Counted from the first letter of the stretch, positions 11,812-25,842 are shown. The stretch is DNA of 64,000 bases from Plotosus lineatus (GCA_024760905.1 CM045738.1:45251797-45315796); one strand, 5' to 3'. Numbers and translations are program-made. The notes: generated by a model from the letters alone, not told the origin.

Positions 11812-12050
11812 GCATTGATATTAATACTTACATCTGAGGGCAATTTGGAACAGCCAGGAAGCCTGATGTGCATGTCTTTAAACATCAGGAGAAAACCTGA
11901 GTACCTGGAGGAAACCCACGTAAGCATGAGGAAAACATGCAAACTGCACACAGAATCGGTCTGACCGAGCCCAGTACTCGAGTCCAGGAGCCTGTTGCTG
12001 TGAGGTGGAAGTGGTGACTACTACGGCTCCGTTCCGCCCCACTTTCAGAC
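11680..12050 (-). mobile_element. V-SINE/DANA-like copy with CA expansion
   Basis: Minus strand: tRNA-like head near 12000-12040, central domain as GAGGAAACCCACG and GAAAACATGCAAACTGCACA, and tail near 11690-11760. A (CA)n tract (11769-11810) has expanded inside the tail. Confidence 0.75.
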
Positions 12051-12090
12051 TGTTGATCTGAAATCCATGAATGCAGATCAACGGCTTTCT

Positions 12091-12225
12091 ACATTCATTC
12101 ATTCAGTTTCTGAACCGATTTGATCCTAATTAGGGTTGCGGGGATGCTGGCGCCCATGTCAGCCGACTCCGGGTGAAGGAGGAGTACACCCTGGACAGCT
12201 CTCCAGACCATCACAGGGCTGACAT
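12091..12225 (-). mobile_element. SINE tail fragment
   Basis: CATTCATTCATTCAGTTTCTG, then GATCCTAATTAGGGTTGCGG, is the tail of the common SINE on the minus strand. Confidence 0.7.
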
Positions 12226-12239
12226 TTTACATAAGAACA

Positions 12240-12930
12240 CCCTAAACACACAGTACAAAATTATTCTACATTTTATTCAACTGTTGAAAGGATTTTTCTG
12301 AAGCTGGCGTGAGAAGGAATCACGTCGGGGTTTTACTGCCTGACGCGATGTTTCCTCTCCGAAGCCGTCAAGGGTCTTACAAACCATTGCCTTTTATTCT
12401 GTCATTAAAATCAGAAAATCTGACTCCTGCACTCAAACTCAGCTCTGACAGAGAACCAGTGGTTCTTACCTTACAAGAAGACGGTGGACGTGAGGGAGAC
12501 GGTCCGAAAGGGAGGAGAGTCCCGGATCATTTCAGGGGAATGATGGACGGGACGGGACGAGCGGCCGGACGAGGAAATAACACGAGTTGTGTGATTTAAA
12601 CAGAAGTGCAGACCGAAATGTCTGTGTCTCCGAGACACCGTCCTCATCCTCCAACTGCTCAGCACTCATCTGTCTCCTCCCTTCCTCCCTCCCTCTCCTC
12701 ACCCCCCCGCCTTACTCTTATTCAATCTTTCATTACATCATACTGTGAAATACATGCTGTTTTTTCCTTCTCTCTTCTTTCATTTTTTCTTCAACAAAAT
12801 AAACTCAGCAGAGAGAATCAACAGACTTGAGAGACATTCTGAGAAAATATGGAGTGATTAAAAAGAGAAAAAACATGTGATACAGATACAGAGTGAACGA
12901 AAAAAAAAAAAAAAACGAAACAAGTCATAT
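12240..12930. other. No gene seen
   Basis: A GC-richer patch (12300-12600) gives a 96-codon plus-strand frame and an overlapping minus-strand frame. Neither shows domains or splice context that I can support. Confidence 0.3.
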
Positions 12931-12996
12931 TTTAAGTAAATATTTTTAGTAAATTTCTCCATTGTGAGATTAATAAAGCTGTATCTTATCTTAATT
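12930..12996 (+). mobile_element. L2/Rex1-type LINE 3' tail
   Basis: CTCCATTGTGAGATTAATAAAG and CTGTATCTTATCTTA match, in reverse, the insertion at 37584. The GATA/GACA array begins right after the tail. Confidence 0.6.
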
Positions 12997-13940
<944 letters not shown>

Positions 13941-14212
13941 TCCTCCACTCCATTAAGGTAGCAATAATATACTGAAACGGACTTATATAAAATTCCCATT
14001 GAATTTCTTCTGGGGTTGATGGATCACTGTGGAAACGTCACAGAACTTCTGTGTCCCCAACGATACCACAGTACCTTCATGTGCTTATAAAAGAACTCCT
14101 GAAAATCTCTGCTCCTCCCTGTGACACTATAGAGGAAACCGACGTTGAAATAATTAATACCGCTGCGAGTTCTGGTTTGCGATTGGCCAGAAAACTCTGA
14201 ATTGTAGATTCG

Positions 14213-14407
14213 GTTCACGTAAAAGAACAATGGCGGACTTTCGACAAAAGGAGACTGCATAACCATCAGCGCGTTTCCGACCTGCGATAACCTGGCGAGC
14301 TATCCAGGTTGTACCCTGACCTCACCTAGAGTCGGCTGGGATGTGCACCAGCCTCCCCGTGACCTGAATTAGGATTAAGTGGTTACAGAAAATGAATGAA
14401 TGAATGA
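14213..14407 (+). mobile_element. SINE 3' half
   Basis: Contains AAAAGAACAATGGCGGACTT, the GAGTCGGCTGGGATG segment and the tail AGGATTAAGTGGTTACAG followed by GAATGAATGA. The tRNA head is absent. Confidence 0.75.
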
Positions 14408-14639
14408 GTTGTGACAGTAGTTAAGGTTTATATTAATGCAGGAAGCCTTCAGTGTCAGAGCTTCATCACAGCCAGAACTAATGCAGCATACGACATCATG
14501 TACGGGAAATTATATAATACATTATTATTCTATTCCGGGTCAGAAGATTGAATGCTCTAATTGGTCAATGTACTGCACGGATATCAAAGGATATGGAACG
14601 TCACGGTGGGGAATGTGGACGGAGTCATGATGATGTTCA

Positions 14640-14650
14640 TTGTGAGAATT

Positions 14651-14684
<34 letters not shown>

Positions 14685-15370
14685 ATCCGATTCCATGAAA
14701 AGGAACAGCATTTGAAAATTAAAGTATTTGATTTTCATTTTCAAGAATATGACCAAAAACACAACTGATTCTGCTTGCTGCTGATGTCAGCCGGAGAGCT
14801 TCTCTTACATTGATTGACCAAACTGGAACTACTGCTAGCGGCTGATGCTAGCCAGTCTCGCTAGCAACTCGGAAAGTGCAGCTAATACTGGTGTCTTCAG
14901 TTAAGACAAAAACAAGAAAATAGAGAATTAAAATATCTCACAGTACATGTCTTTTTATTTTCTCTTAACATTTTCCTCACCAACCTTAAATTTGTTGAAC
15001 TGATGAAGGAACAAAGCTCCAGCGGCGCAGCGAGCTCCATGCTAACTGGCTCTTCCACAAAATATTTTGCGATAAGAACAAATGAATTTTTAATTTTCAT
15101 TCATTTGAATGCAGTAATATTTATGCAATTTTCTTACAGTCCAAAGGATTAAAATTATTAATCTATTTAATTATTAAATTAAACAGAACAAACCAGTTAT
15201 TCCACTCCCTCTGATGAGGAGTCGATTATAGGTCGAGGAATAACCATTGAATGTTTACTCTTCTGTATTTATAAGATGAAAACAAATCAGTGTAAATGAT
15301 TCCCGATCATTAAAACACAAATTAATTGTTTTCATTAAAATTCGCTATTAGTTTTATCCAGTCTAGTCAT
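14640..15370. other. No gene seen
   Basis: Poly-T followed by AT-rich sequence. GATGTCAGCCGGAGAGC and GATGCTAGCCAGTCTCG at 14783-14860 look like a weak short duplication. Confidence 0.35.
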
Positions 15371-15375
15371 CACGA

Positions 15376-15458
15376 CCATCATCATCATCATCATCATCAT
15401 CATCACAAACACTATCACCATCATCCTCAAGATCATCATTATTTACATCATCATAATA

Positions 15459-15489
<31 letters not shown>

Positions 15490-15548
15490 CAAACACTATC
15501 ACCATCATCCTCAAGATCATCATTATTTACATCATCACCATCATAATA

Positions 15549-15582
<34 letters not shown>

Positions 15583-15698
15583 CAAACACTATCACCATCA
15601 TCCTCAAGATCATCATCATCGTCATCATCGTCATCATCATCATCACAAACACTATCACCATCATCCTCAAGATCATCATTATTTACATCATCATAATA

Positions 15699-15729
<31 letters not shown>

Positions 15730-15755
15730 CAAACACTATCACCATCATCCTCAAG

Positions 15756-15789
<34 letters not shown>

Positions 15790-16695
15790 CAAACACTATC
15801 ACCATCATCCTCAAGATCATCATTATTTACATCATCACCATCATAATATTCATCATCATCATCATCATCATCATCATAACAATCACTATTACCATCACCA
15901 TCATGGTCATCATCAGAATCATCATCACAAACACCATCATCATCATCATCATCATCATCACAAACACTATTACCATCACCATCATTGTCATCATCACCAT
16001 CATCATCTTCATCAGAATCATCATCAAAAACACTATCACCACCATCATCATCATCAGCATCATAAACACTATCACCATCATCATCATCATCATTATAAAC
16101 ACTATCATTCTCACCATCATCATTATCACCATTACAAACACTATCACTATCATTCTCACAATCATCATAATTACCATCATCATCACCACCACCATCATCA
16201 TCATCAGCAGCATCATCACAAACACTACCACCATCGCCGCCATCATGATTTCAAACACTATCACCATCATCATCATCACCACCACCATCATCACAAACAC
16301 TATCACCATCATTCTTACCATCATCATCATCATCAACATTATCATCATCTCTATCATGCTCAACATCATCATTATCACCATCATCATCATCTTCTTCATC
16401 TTCCCCATCTCTATCATCCTCACCATCATATTATTACCATCATCATCATTTGCATCATCACAAACACTATCACCATCATCCTCACCATCATCACAATCAC
16501 CACCATCATCATTGCCATCACCTTCATCTTCACCATCTATATCTTCATCATCATTGTCATCCTCACCATCAACATCAACATCATCATCACCATCATCTTC
16601 ATCATCATCACTATCCTTGTCTTCGTTACCTCTATCTTCATCTTCAGAATTATCATCACAATCACTATCACCATCATCTTTACCATCATCATCAC

Positions 16696-16733
<38 letters not shown>

Positions 16734-16745
16734 CCACCACCATGA
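15376..16745. repeat. CAT/ATC trinucleotide array with higher-order units
   Basis: About 1.37 kb. The block CACAAACACTATCACCATCA, then TCCTCAAGATCATCATTATT, recurs at least six times in the first 500 bases, with lengths that are multiples of three. This keeps a 476-codon poly-His frame open. That frame is a repeat artefact, with no promoter or homology evidence. Confidence 0.95.
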
Positions 16746-16749
16746 TCAT

Positions 16750-17575
16750 TAACTGAAGTTTAGACTGTAGGAATAATTTGTTAATGATATGCATCTTTTG
16801 CGCCGGCGGTGTTGGTTACTCACGTGTCACACGCGCTTCACATCTATTCTTCTCATTTCTGCAATTTCCCTGAATTGATTAACCCACTGCCTCTGTTAAT
16901 TAAAAACAGCTTTGATGTTTTGCAACTCGGGGAATTAAGATGGCTGCAGATGAAATACAAATTAAAATACAGGATTAGCCTCGGCTGACACTTTTCCTCA
17001 TGCATCACACAAAATAAAATATTACATTAAAACAAACAAACAAAGTGAACTACTGCAGAGTCAGAACCCCAGGCGTCGAATAGCATGTTGTTGTTATTGT
17101 TTATTTTTGTGTGTTTTGTGTTTTGTGGGATTACTCAATTCAACCAGCGAATGATAAAAAACCACTTCCTCTACTGTAACAGGAATGTTTATTCTCATTA
17201 ACAAATAACAATACAGGTCCAGTTATATACACTGAATATTAACATGACTGTGATTTGTCCATACAGCAAGTGATGTCACTACTCGTAGCTAATCACAGCC
17301 ATGAAAGGTGCGATGTAATTCCTAGTAGGATTTACTGGTTTGAAAAAAGAGAGAATGAATTCTTATGACTTTAATAATATCCTGTTCAATCCGATATTAT
17401 CTTTAAAGATGTTTTCATTAAAGCTTTTATCATTTTCAATTCAAAGTTAGAACGTTATGAACATCTGGAAATAAGAGGAGAAGAAACAGATGCTCACAGT
17501 GCAATTACAACATTTCATGTTTCAATCATGTGACAGGACAGAACTGACCGAGGGTGCAAATTAGTTACAGTAAAT
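16750..17575. other. No gene seen
   Basis: AT-rich sequence without recognisable elements. The segment just before 17580 resembles 5515-5575 (ATCATGTGACAGGA and AGTAAATAACATTTAT), so both sites lie in copies of the same repeat. Confidence 0.4.
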
Positions 17576-17578
17576 AAC

Positions 17579-17615
<37 letters not shown>

Positions 17616-17617
<2 letters not shown>

Positions 17618-18350
17618 TTCATTCATTTTCTGAACTGATTAATCATAATCACGGTTGCAGGGAGGCTGGCGTCCATCTCAGCCGACTCCGGGCAAGGGCG
17701 GGGTACACCCTGGACAGCTCGCCAGGCCATCGCAAGGCTGGCACTCACACCATGACCGTTCATTCATTCATTTTTTGAATCGCTTAATCCTAATTAAGGT
17801 CATGGGGAGCTTGGTGCCCATGTCAGCCAACTCTGGGCACCCAGGACAGTTCGCCAGGCCATTGCAGGCACAAACACGCTGACGGCTATGCAGCTTCTCT
17901 TAATGAAAGTCAGAGCAATGGTTCTTTTACATGAACCTCACACCATAGACAGTGAGAGACAAGGTTGGCCTTTGATAGCCCAGTTAGCTGCACTGGAGGG
18001 ACCGTGACAACCCGGTGAAGGTGGGGCTTGAACCCACAACCTTATGATCAGTGATCCAGCACCTTTACCATCAGGCCATAGCTGCCCTATAATTATTCAT
18101 CAGTTCATTTTCTGTAACCACTCCATCCTAATTAGGGTCGCGGGGAGGCTGGTGCCCATCCCAGCCAACTCAGGGTGCGGGCAGAGTACACCCTGGACAG
18201 CTCGCCAGGCCATCGCAGGGCGGAAACATGCTGACGGCTTTGCAGCTACTCTTGTTGAAAGTCAGCAATGGTTCTTTTACATGTCTCACACCATAGACAG
18301 TGAGAGACATGGCCGGCCTTTGATAACCCAGTTAACTGCACTGGGGGTCC
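17616..18350 (-). mobile_element. Three adjacent SINE copies
   Basis: Tail and partial body at 17616-17750, a nearly complete copy at 17758-18090 with tRNA head (TTGAACCCACAACCTTATGA), and a third body at 18100-18350. All lie on the minus strand and end near AAT/ATT microsatellites, which suggests a preferred insertion neighbourhood. Confidence 0.78.
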
Positions 18351-18389
<39 letters not shown>

Positions 18390-18548
18390 TATTATTATTA
18401 TTATTATTATTTATTAATAACTGTTTTATCGTATTAGAGTAACAGGGAGGGTGGCGCCAACTGAGTCCGGGACTCAAACCCATCCCCTTCGTCTTTAAGA
18501 GGTGCTTTACTTCACCACCAGGAATGACCATCAGACATTGTAGCAGTA
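18351..18548 (-). mobile_element. SINE-like segment with AAT tract; hAT empty site
   Basis: After (AAT)n/(ATT)n, CTGTTTTATCGTATTAGAG and TAACAGGGAGGGTGGCGCCA match the region split by the hAT at 6959-7702. The rest matches 7735-7970. Confidence 0.75.
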
Positions 18549-18589
18549 ACCTTCATCATCAGACAGACAGACAGACAGACAGACATTTT

Positions 18590-20336
18590 ATTCAATAAAA
18601 GGTCATTAGCCCAAAATACAGACAAAAATGAATAAATGAAAGCATGAACTATTGTTGTAGACCAGTTGAATTTCTGATTTTCTGAACATGGATAAGAAAT
18701 AAGCAGAGGTTACGGATTGCATTAACATCAGTTGATGACATAATATTAATAAAACTGTGTTGTGATAAGGGATACTTCAAATATTTACTTAATAATGTAT
18801 TTGTTATACCCGTGTAGCCTTTGCAATAAAGTATTACATGGATTTCATCTTCAATTTCATAGATATTGTTTTTCTCACATAAAGAACAAAATCTTAAATT
18901 ATAAGGAACATTTTTATATCTACCAGTCTCAGTGCAAAGTTTGAAAGTTCCACATTGATCTCAAATCAGGTTCTATATGTTTCAACATTTAGAAGGGACT
19001 TGAACAGTAAATAACTAGAGGACTTGGATGTGCTTTGTAATGATGAATGCCAATTTTGTAAGAGATGATCAGATAACGTCTGCTTAAAAACTGAAATAAA
19101 AATATCAACATCACCAATATCCTGTGATACCCAAGTGAAACCAAACCCCAGTCTGAACAAAATATTTTTAATATACGATGCCCATGTTGTGCGTCCAGAC
19201 TCATCTAATTCCTTCAACATTAAATAGAACTGGTGAGGTAATCTAGAACTTGGAAGTCTTAAAAGTCTACACCAAAATTTAACGGCCCTTGTCATATAAG
19301 TAATTTGTAGGGGGAACCTGCCACATTCACCTAGAATCATATTATTACAACAAGTTTTGCCAACTTTCAAGAAATATTTACCAGTTTTTATTTGTATTTG
19401 CTCAATAATTTTACAATAAGTGGTACCACAAATTTCTGAACCATAACATAGTATGGGTTTAACCATAGCATCGAATATTTTAAAAAGATCTACAAAAGCC
19501 AAAACCCTGCTCTCTTTGATATCTATAGATAGCAATAAGAGCTTTATTAGCTTGAGAGGCTAGAGTAGTCTGAGCCTTAGTCCAAACTAGCCGAGGTGTG
19601 AACACAATTCCCAAATACCTATAATGAGAAACAACCTCTAGCCTCTGACCACACAAACACCATTTTTCATAATATCTCAGAGGACCACTATTCCTAAAAA
19701 CCATAACCTTTATCTTTGCAATATTCACTTTCATTCCAGTGAGTTGACAAAATTTTTCTAAACCATAAATTTTCTTCTGCAGCTGGAGAGCACTATCCGA
19801 GACTGATGACATCATCATCCGCAAACATTAGAGCATACAAATTACTAACATCAGGAGAAATATATAAACCTCGAACACCAAACTGTTCCATACACTCTAC
19901 GAGTTGATTTATAAAAATTATGAACATTTGCGGACTAAGGATGCACCCTTGTCTTGTGCCCATGCTTCAATCAAAATATTGAGAGACCATGGGATGTTCT
20001 AACACAAGCTGATAGATTACTATACATTGATTCGAGACTGTTATAAAATCCGCCACAAATACCAACTTTCTGCAAACTCCACAATAAACTGTTATGATTC
20101 ACCGTATCAAAGGCCTTGGAGGAATCTATAAATAAACAATAAAACCTCCCTTTCTTCTTACATGAATATTTCTGCACCATGGCCTGGAGTGAAAATATGT
20201 GATCAAGAGTAGAGTAGTTATCCTTAAAACCTGCCTGAGATTCATCAATAATATTCTCATTCTCACACCAAACCTTTAACCTGCCATTGAGAATAGAAGT
20301 AAAAATCTTACAAACTGAGTCAATAAGAGATATCAA
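18590..20336 (-). pseudogene. Non-LTR reverse transcriptase, C-terminal part, broken
   Basis: Minus-strand pieces at 20336-19971, 19824-19480 and 19535-18966 read as one protein. Visible motifs are ISLIDSVCKIFTSIL, FYCLFIDSSKAFDTVNH, GTRQGCILSPQ and MFADDD (the RT catalytic aspartates), then VSHYRYLGIVF and a long C-terminal region with YGSEICG. At least two frame changes (near 19.97 and 19.82 kb) inactivate it. I cannot assign the clade; it differs from the RTE and CR1/L2-type copies elsewhere in the window. Confidence 0.8.
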
Positions 20337-22690
20337 TAAGAGATATTAATAAGAGATATCAATAAGAAATATCAATAAGAGATATCAATAAGAAATATCA
20401 ATAAGAGATATCAATAAGAGATATCAATAAGAAATATCAAGAGATATCAATAAGAGATATCAATAAGAAATATCAAGAGATATCAATAAGAGATATCAAT
20501 AAGAAATATCAAGAGATATCAATAAGAGATATCAATAAGAAATATCAAGAGATATCAATAAGAGATATCAATAAGAGATATCAAGAGATATCAATAAGAG
20601 ATATCAATAAGAAATATCAATAAGAGATATCAATAAGAAATATCAATAAGAGATATCAATAAGAAATATCAAGAGATATCAATAAGAGATATCAATAAAA
20701 GATATCAATAAGAAATATCAATAAGAGATATCAATAAGAGAAATCAATAAGAAATATCAATAAGAGATATCAATAAGAGATATCAATAAGAGATATCAAT
20801 AAGAGAAATCAATAAGAGAAATCAATAAGAGATATCAATAAGAGATATCAATAAGGGATATCAATAAGAAATATCAAGAGATATCAATAAGAGATATCAA
20901 TAAGAGATATCAATAAGAAATATCAAGAGATATCAATAAGAGATATCAATAAGAGATATCAATAAGAAATATCAAGAGATATCAATAAGAGATATCAATA
21001 AGAAATATCAATAAGAGATATCAATAAGAAATATCAATAAGAGATATCAATAAGAAATATCAAGAGATATCAATAAGAGATATCAATAAGAGATATCAAT
21101 AAGAAATATCAAGAGATATCAATAAGAGATATCAATAAAAGATATCAATAAGAAATATCAATAAGAGATATCAATAAGAAATATCAATAAGAGATATCAA
21201 TAAGAAATATCAAGAGATATCAATAAGAGATATCAATAAGAGATATCAATAAGAAATATCAAGAGATATCAATAAGAGATATCAATAAAAGATATCAATA
21301 AGAAATATCAATAAGAGATATCAATAAGAGAAATCAATAAGAAATATCAATAAGAGATATCAATAAGAGATATCAATAAGAGATATCAATAAGGGATATC
21401 AATAAAAGATATCAATAAGAAATATCAATAAGAGATATCAATAAGAGAAATCAATAAGAAATATCAATAAGAGATATCAATAAGAGATATCAATAAGAGA
21501 TATCAATAAGAAATATCAATAAGAGATATCAATAAGAGATATCAATAAGAAATATCAATAAGAAATATCAATAAGAGATATCAATAAGAAATATCAATAA
21601 GAAATATCAATAAGAGATATCAATAAGAAATATCAATAAGAAATATCAATAAGAAATATCAATAAGAGATATCAATAAGAAATATCAATAAGAGATATCA
21701 ATAAGAGATATCAATAAGAAATATCAATAAGAGATATCAATAAGAAATATCAATAAGAAATATCAAGAGATATCAATAAGAAATATCAATAAGAGATATC
21801 AATAAGAAATATCAAGAGATATCAATAAGAGATATCAATAAGAGATATCAATAAGGGATATCAATAAGAAATATCAAGAGATATCAATAAGAGATATCAA
21901 TAAGAGATATCAATAAGAAATATCAAGAGATATCAATAAGAGATATCAATAAGAGATATCAATAAGAAATATCAAGAGATATCAATAAGAAATATCAAGA
22001 GATATCAATAAGAGATATCAATAAGAGATATCAATAAGAAATATCAAGAGATATCAATAAGAGATATCAATAAAAGATATCAATAAGAAATATCAATAAG
22101 AGATATCAATAAGAAATATCAATAAGAGATATCAATAAGAAATATCAAGAGATATCAATAAGAGATATCAATAAAAGATATCAATAAGAAATATCAATAA
22201 GAGATATCAATAAGAGAAATCAATAAGAAATATCAATAAGAGATATCAATAAGAGATATCAATAAGGGATATCAATAAAAGATATCAATAAAAGATATCA
22301 ATAAGAGAAATCAATAAGAAATATCAATAAGAGATATCAATAAGAGATATCAATAAGAGATATCAATAAGAGATATCAATAAGAAATATCAATAAGAAAT
22401 ATCAATAAGAGATATCAATAAGAAATATCAATAAGAAATATCAATAAGAGATATCAATAAGAAATATCAAGAGATATCAATAAGAGATATCAATAAGAAA
22501 TATCAATAAGAGATATCAATAAGAAATATCAATAAGAGATATCAATAAGAGATATCAATAAGAAATATCAAGAGATATCAATAAGAAATATCAATAAGAG
22601 ATATCAATAAGAAATATCAAGAGATATCAATAAGAGATATCAATAAGAAATATCAATAAGAAATATCAATAAGAGATATCAATAAGAAAT
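20321..22690. repeat. 13-bp satellite ATCAATAAGAGAT, left block
   Basis: A near-uniform tandem array of ATCAATAAGAGAT and ATCAATAAGAAAT with a 10-bp variant ATCAAGAGAT that lacks TAA. The variants often alternate as a 36-bp higher-order unit. The first units overlap the LINE codons for ISLI of the reverse transcriptase, so the array grew from LINE coding sequence. Confidence 0.95.
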
Positions 22691-25600
22691 ATTTCATTTT
22701 TTTCATTTCATTTATTTATTAATGACCACACAACCAAGTTGGTGGAATTTGCTATCGGTACAGCACTCAGCTATGACAAAAGTTACAAAGGACATTAACG
22801 ACACACATCATACAACAAAGACAGCACACATGAAAACAAATGATTACAAATATTTCCATAACAACTACAGTAATAATTAACAACAAAAAGACAGACAAGG
22901 CTATAATGTACATTCAGTGCAAAGAGTTCAGAGTCCTTATGACTGTAGGGAAAAAACTGTTCTTGAAACGGGATGTTCTGGTGGGAAGAGATCGATATCG
23001 CCTCCTAGAGGGCAGCGGTTGAAACAAATGATGGGCAGGGTGAGAGGGATCAGAGGTGATTTTTTTTGTGTTCTTAAGATTGAGCGTTTATGATATATTG
23101 ATTGGACTGATGGAAGGGGGGAGCCAATGATCCTGGATGATTTATTGACCATGCGCTGTAGTTTTTTCTGTGAGTTGCTGTCTAGGCTGCCATACCAAAC
23201 TGTTATGGATGAAGTGAGAGTGCTCTCAATGATGGCGGAGTAGAAACGGAGGAGGAGATTTGTTTTCACTCTGAATTTCTTGAGCTGTCTCAGGAAAAAC
23301 AGTCTTTGGTGGACTTTTTTTGTGAATGTAGTCTGTGTTAGTGTTCCATTTTAGTGTATTGTTTATGTGAGTGCCGAGAAATTTGAAATAGTCAGTTATG
23401 GCTATGGGTTCATTGGAGATGTGAATGGGAGTTTGGATTGAGGCTGTGTGCCTGAAGTCAATTATTAGTTCTTGTGTTTTGGATGGGTTGAGCTGGAGAT
23501 TGTTTTCTTGGCACCAGGAGACAGCTTGGGCTACTTGTTGGCGGTACTGGTGTTCATTATCCATAGTTATGAGTCCAATGATAGTAGTGTCGTCTGCATA
23601 CTTAAAAATGGAAACCGAACTGTGATGGGATGTCATATGGTTTGTGTACAAAGAAAAAAGCCATGGTGAGAGGACGCAACCCTGGGGGACACCTGTGCTG
23701 AGGGTCAGAGGTCGAGATGAGAGGTTACCCATTTTAACCCTTTGTTGCCTTTTCCATAGGAAGCTCCATAACCAATGGCAAAGACAGGGGTCAATGTTCA
23801 TGTCCGTCAGTTTATTGAAGAGGTTGACCAGGTTTATTGTGTTAAAAGCAGAACTGAAGTCAATGAAAAGGATACGGGCGTAGCTGTTAGGAGACTCAAG
23901 GTGCTGCAAGATGTGGTAGAGGGCCAGGTTGACGGCATCCTCAACAGACCTGTTGGCACGGTAAACAAATTGATGAGGGTCGAGCAGTGGATGCCTTCAG
24001 ATGATTAAGGATGATGCGTTCAAACGACTTCATGACCACGGATGTTAGGGTGATTAGTCTGTAGTCATTGAGACATGAGATCTTTGATGATTTTGGGACA
24101 GGGATTATGGATGAAACCTTGAAACACAGTGGAACTGTACAGTGGCGGAGGGACGTATTAAAGATGGAGGTGAATATTTGGGCCAGTTGAGCTGCGCAGT
24201 ACTTAAGAACAGCAGGGGTGATCCCGTCTGGGCCAGCTGCTTTCCTCTTTTTATTTTTCTTAAAGACGTTCCTGACCTCTTCCTCCTGGATGTGAAATGA
24301 GGGGTGTGGGAGGGGGTGAGGGAGGGGATGGGGGGGGGGGGGGACTGGGGACTGTTCAAACCTCCCATAGAACTCATTGAGTGTGTTTGGAAGGTCCATA
24401 TCAATGTCAGATGAAATGGAGGGGTTTTTTTTGTAATTAGTCATGTCCTTTAGTTTTTTCCATACATATCGGGTATTGTTTGATGTGATCTGATGTTCCA
24501 GCTTAATTGCATAGTTTGATTTAGCTTTCCTGATTGCAGACCTCAATTGATATTTGGCAGTGGTGTATGACTCCTTGTCTCCGCTGAGGAAAGCAGAGTT
24601 CTTTTTCTTGCGTATGAGTAAGATATCTTTTGTAAACCAAGGTTTGTTATTACTGTATGCCTCCACAGTTTTTGTTGGGATACACAGATCCACGCAGAAG
24701 TTGATGTATGACGTCACCACGTCCGTGAGCACGTCGAGGCAGTTCTCACCTGCACTGAATACATCCCAATCAGTGCATTCAAAGCAGCCTCTCAAAGTCT
24801 CAACGGCTGCCCTGGACCAGGACTTAACTGTTTTGGATGTGGAGTTTGTGGATTTAAGTTTTTGTTTGTACTTCGGGATGAGGAGCAGCATGGCGTGGTC
24901 GGACGTTCCGAGCAGAGCCCTTGGGAAAGCTCGGTAAGCATCGCTGATGGTGACGTAGCAATGGTCCAGTGTGTTCGTGCCTCTGCTAGGACATGTGACC
25001 AGTTGAATATAGTTGGGGAGTTCGGTGGACAAGTTGGTATGATTAAAGTCACCGAGCACAGTAACTACTGCGTCGGGATGAGAGTTTTCAACGGTTGATA
25101 TGTAGGTTGCAAGCTCCGTGATGGCGAAGTTGGCGTTAGCCGATGGCGGGATGTAAACGCCAATCAGTATAACGGAGGCAAATTCTCTCGGGAGGTAGGC
25201 GGGTCTGCATTTCACGCTGATGTATTCCAATTGTGGTGAACAAGTAGTGTTTAATACAGTCGGGTTGCTACACCAGCGTTGGTTAATCAAGAAACAAATT
25301 CCACCACCTTTAGTTTTTGTAGATAGCTTGACTGACCTGTCAGCACGGTAGAGTGAGAAGCCGGGCGGGGTTACCGCCTGGTCTGGAACGCTGTGGTCGA
25401 GCCAGGTCTCGGTCAGGCAGATGGCAGAACAGTCTTTGTAATCCTTCTTATTTTGGAGAAGAAGGAAGAGTTCGTCAATTTTATTTCAGATAGATCTCAC
25501 GTTTCTCAGCAGCAGAGCCGGTAAAGGTGGGCGGTACGGCCGCTTCCTGAACCTGGAAAGGACGCCGGCTCGTCGCTTCCTCCTGTCTCGCTTGCGGCTC

Positions 25601-25838
25601 CAGGAGGTCGGATATCCAGATGAGTTGTTCATTTCTAGAATTTCCGCAGGTAGCGATGAGATCATGGATGAAACAGTCGCTGCTGAGTTTGCTCTAAGGG
25701 ATAGTAACTCCCAACGAGTGTATGTGAGAAGACATTCCGACTTTTTAACATAAAACATTGACAAAAGTGCAAGACATAGAAGCAGAGCCTGTGCCGGGGC
25801 GAGCCTCACGGCCGCCATCCCCTCACGGCCGCCATCCA
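22691..25838 (-). mobile_element. CR1/L2/Rex1-type LINE inserted in the satellite, nearly full length
   Basis: It lies in the same orientation as the host LINE. The 3' end is an ATTTC-like tail near 22691-22725 and the 5' end abuts ATCAATAAGAGAT units at 25839. The minus-strand coding order is a basic N-terminal segment (25842-25486), an APE-type endonuclease (25290 to about 24950, including LGDFNH and TSDHAMLLL) and the reverse transcriptase to about 23400. Motifs include AAGPDGITP, LFIDFSSAFNTI, GVPQGCVLSP and KYADDTT. A C-terminal region with TVWYGSL runs to 22937. Stops or frameshifts near 25.48, 25.3, 23.93 and 23.24 kb make it inactive. Confidence 0.88.
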
Positions 25839-25842
25839 TCAA
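22937..25842 (-). pseudogene. LINE ORF2-like endonuclease/reverse transcriptase, frameshifted
   Basis: The endonuclease segment shows GVYIPPSAN, LGDFNHTNL and GTSDHAML. The RT segment shows FKVSSIIPVPK, YRLITLTSVVMK, the FIDFSSAFN block and the YADD box at about 23.6 kb. The breaks are small indels, so the copy is fairly young. Confidence 0.85.

Noticed and set aside
12309..12665. Overlapping 96- and 64-codon frames in a GC-richer patch
   Set aside because: No domain, no splice context and no start context to support either strand.
15326..16756. A 476-codon histidine-rich protein
   Set aside because: It is a translation of the CAT array; length is explained by repeat units divisible by three.
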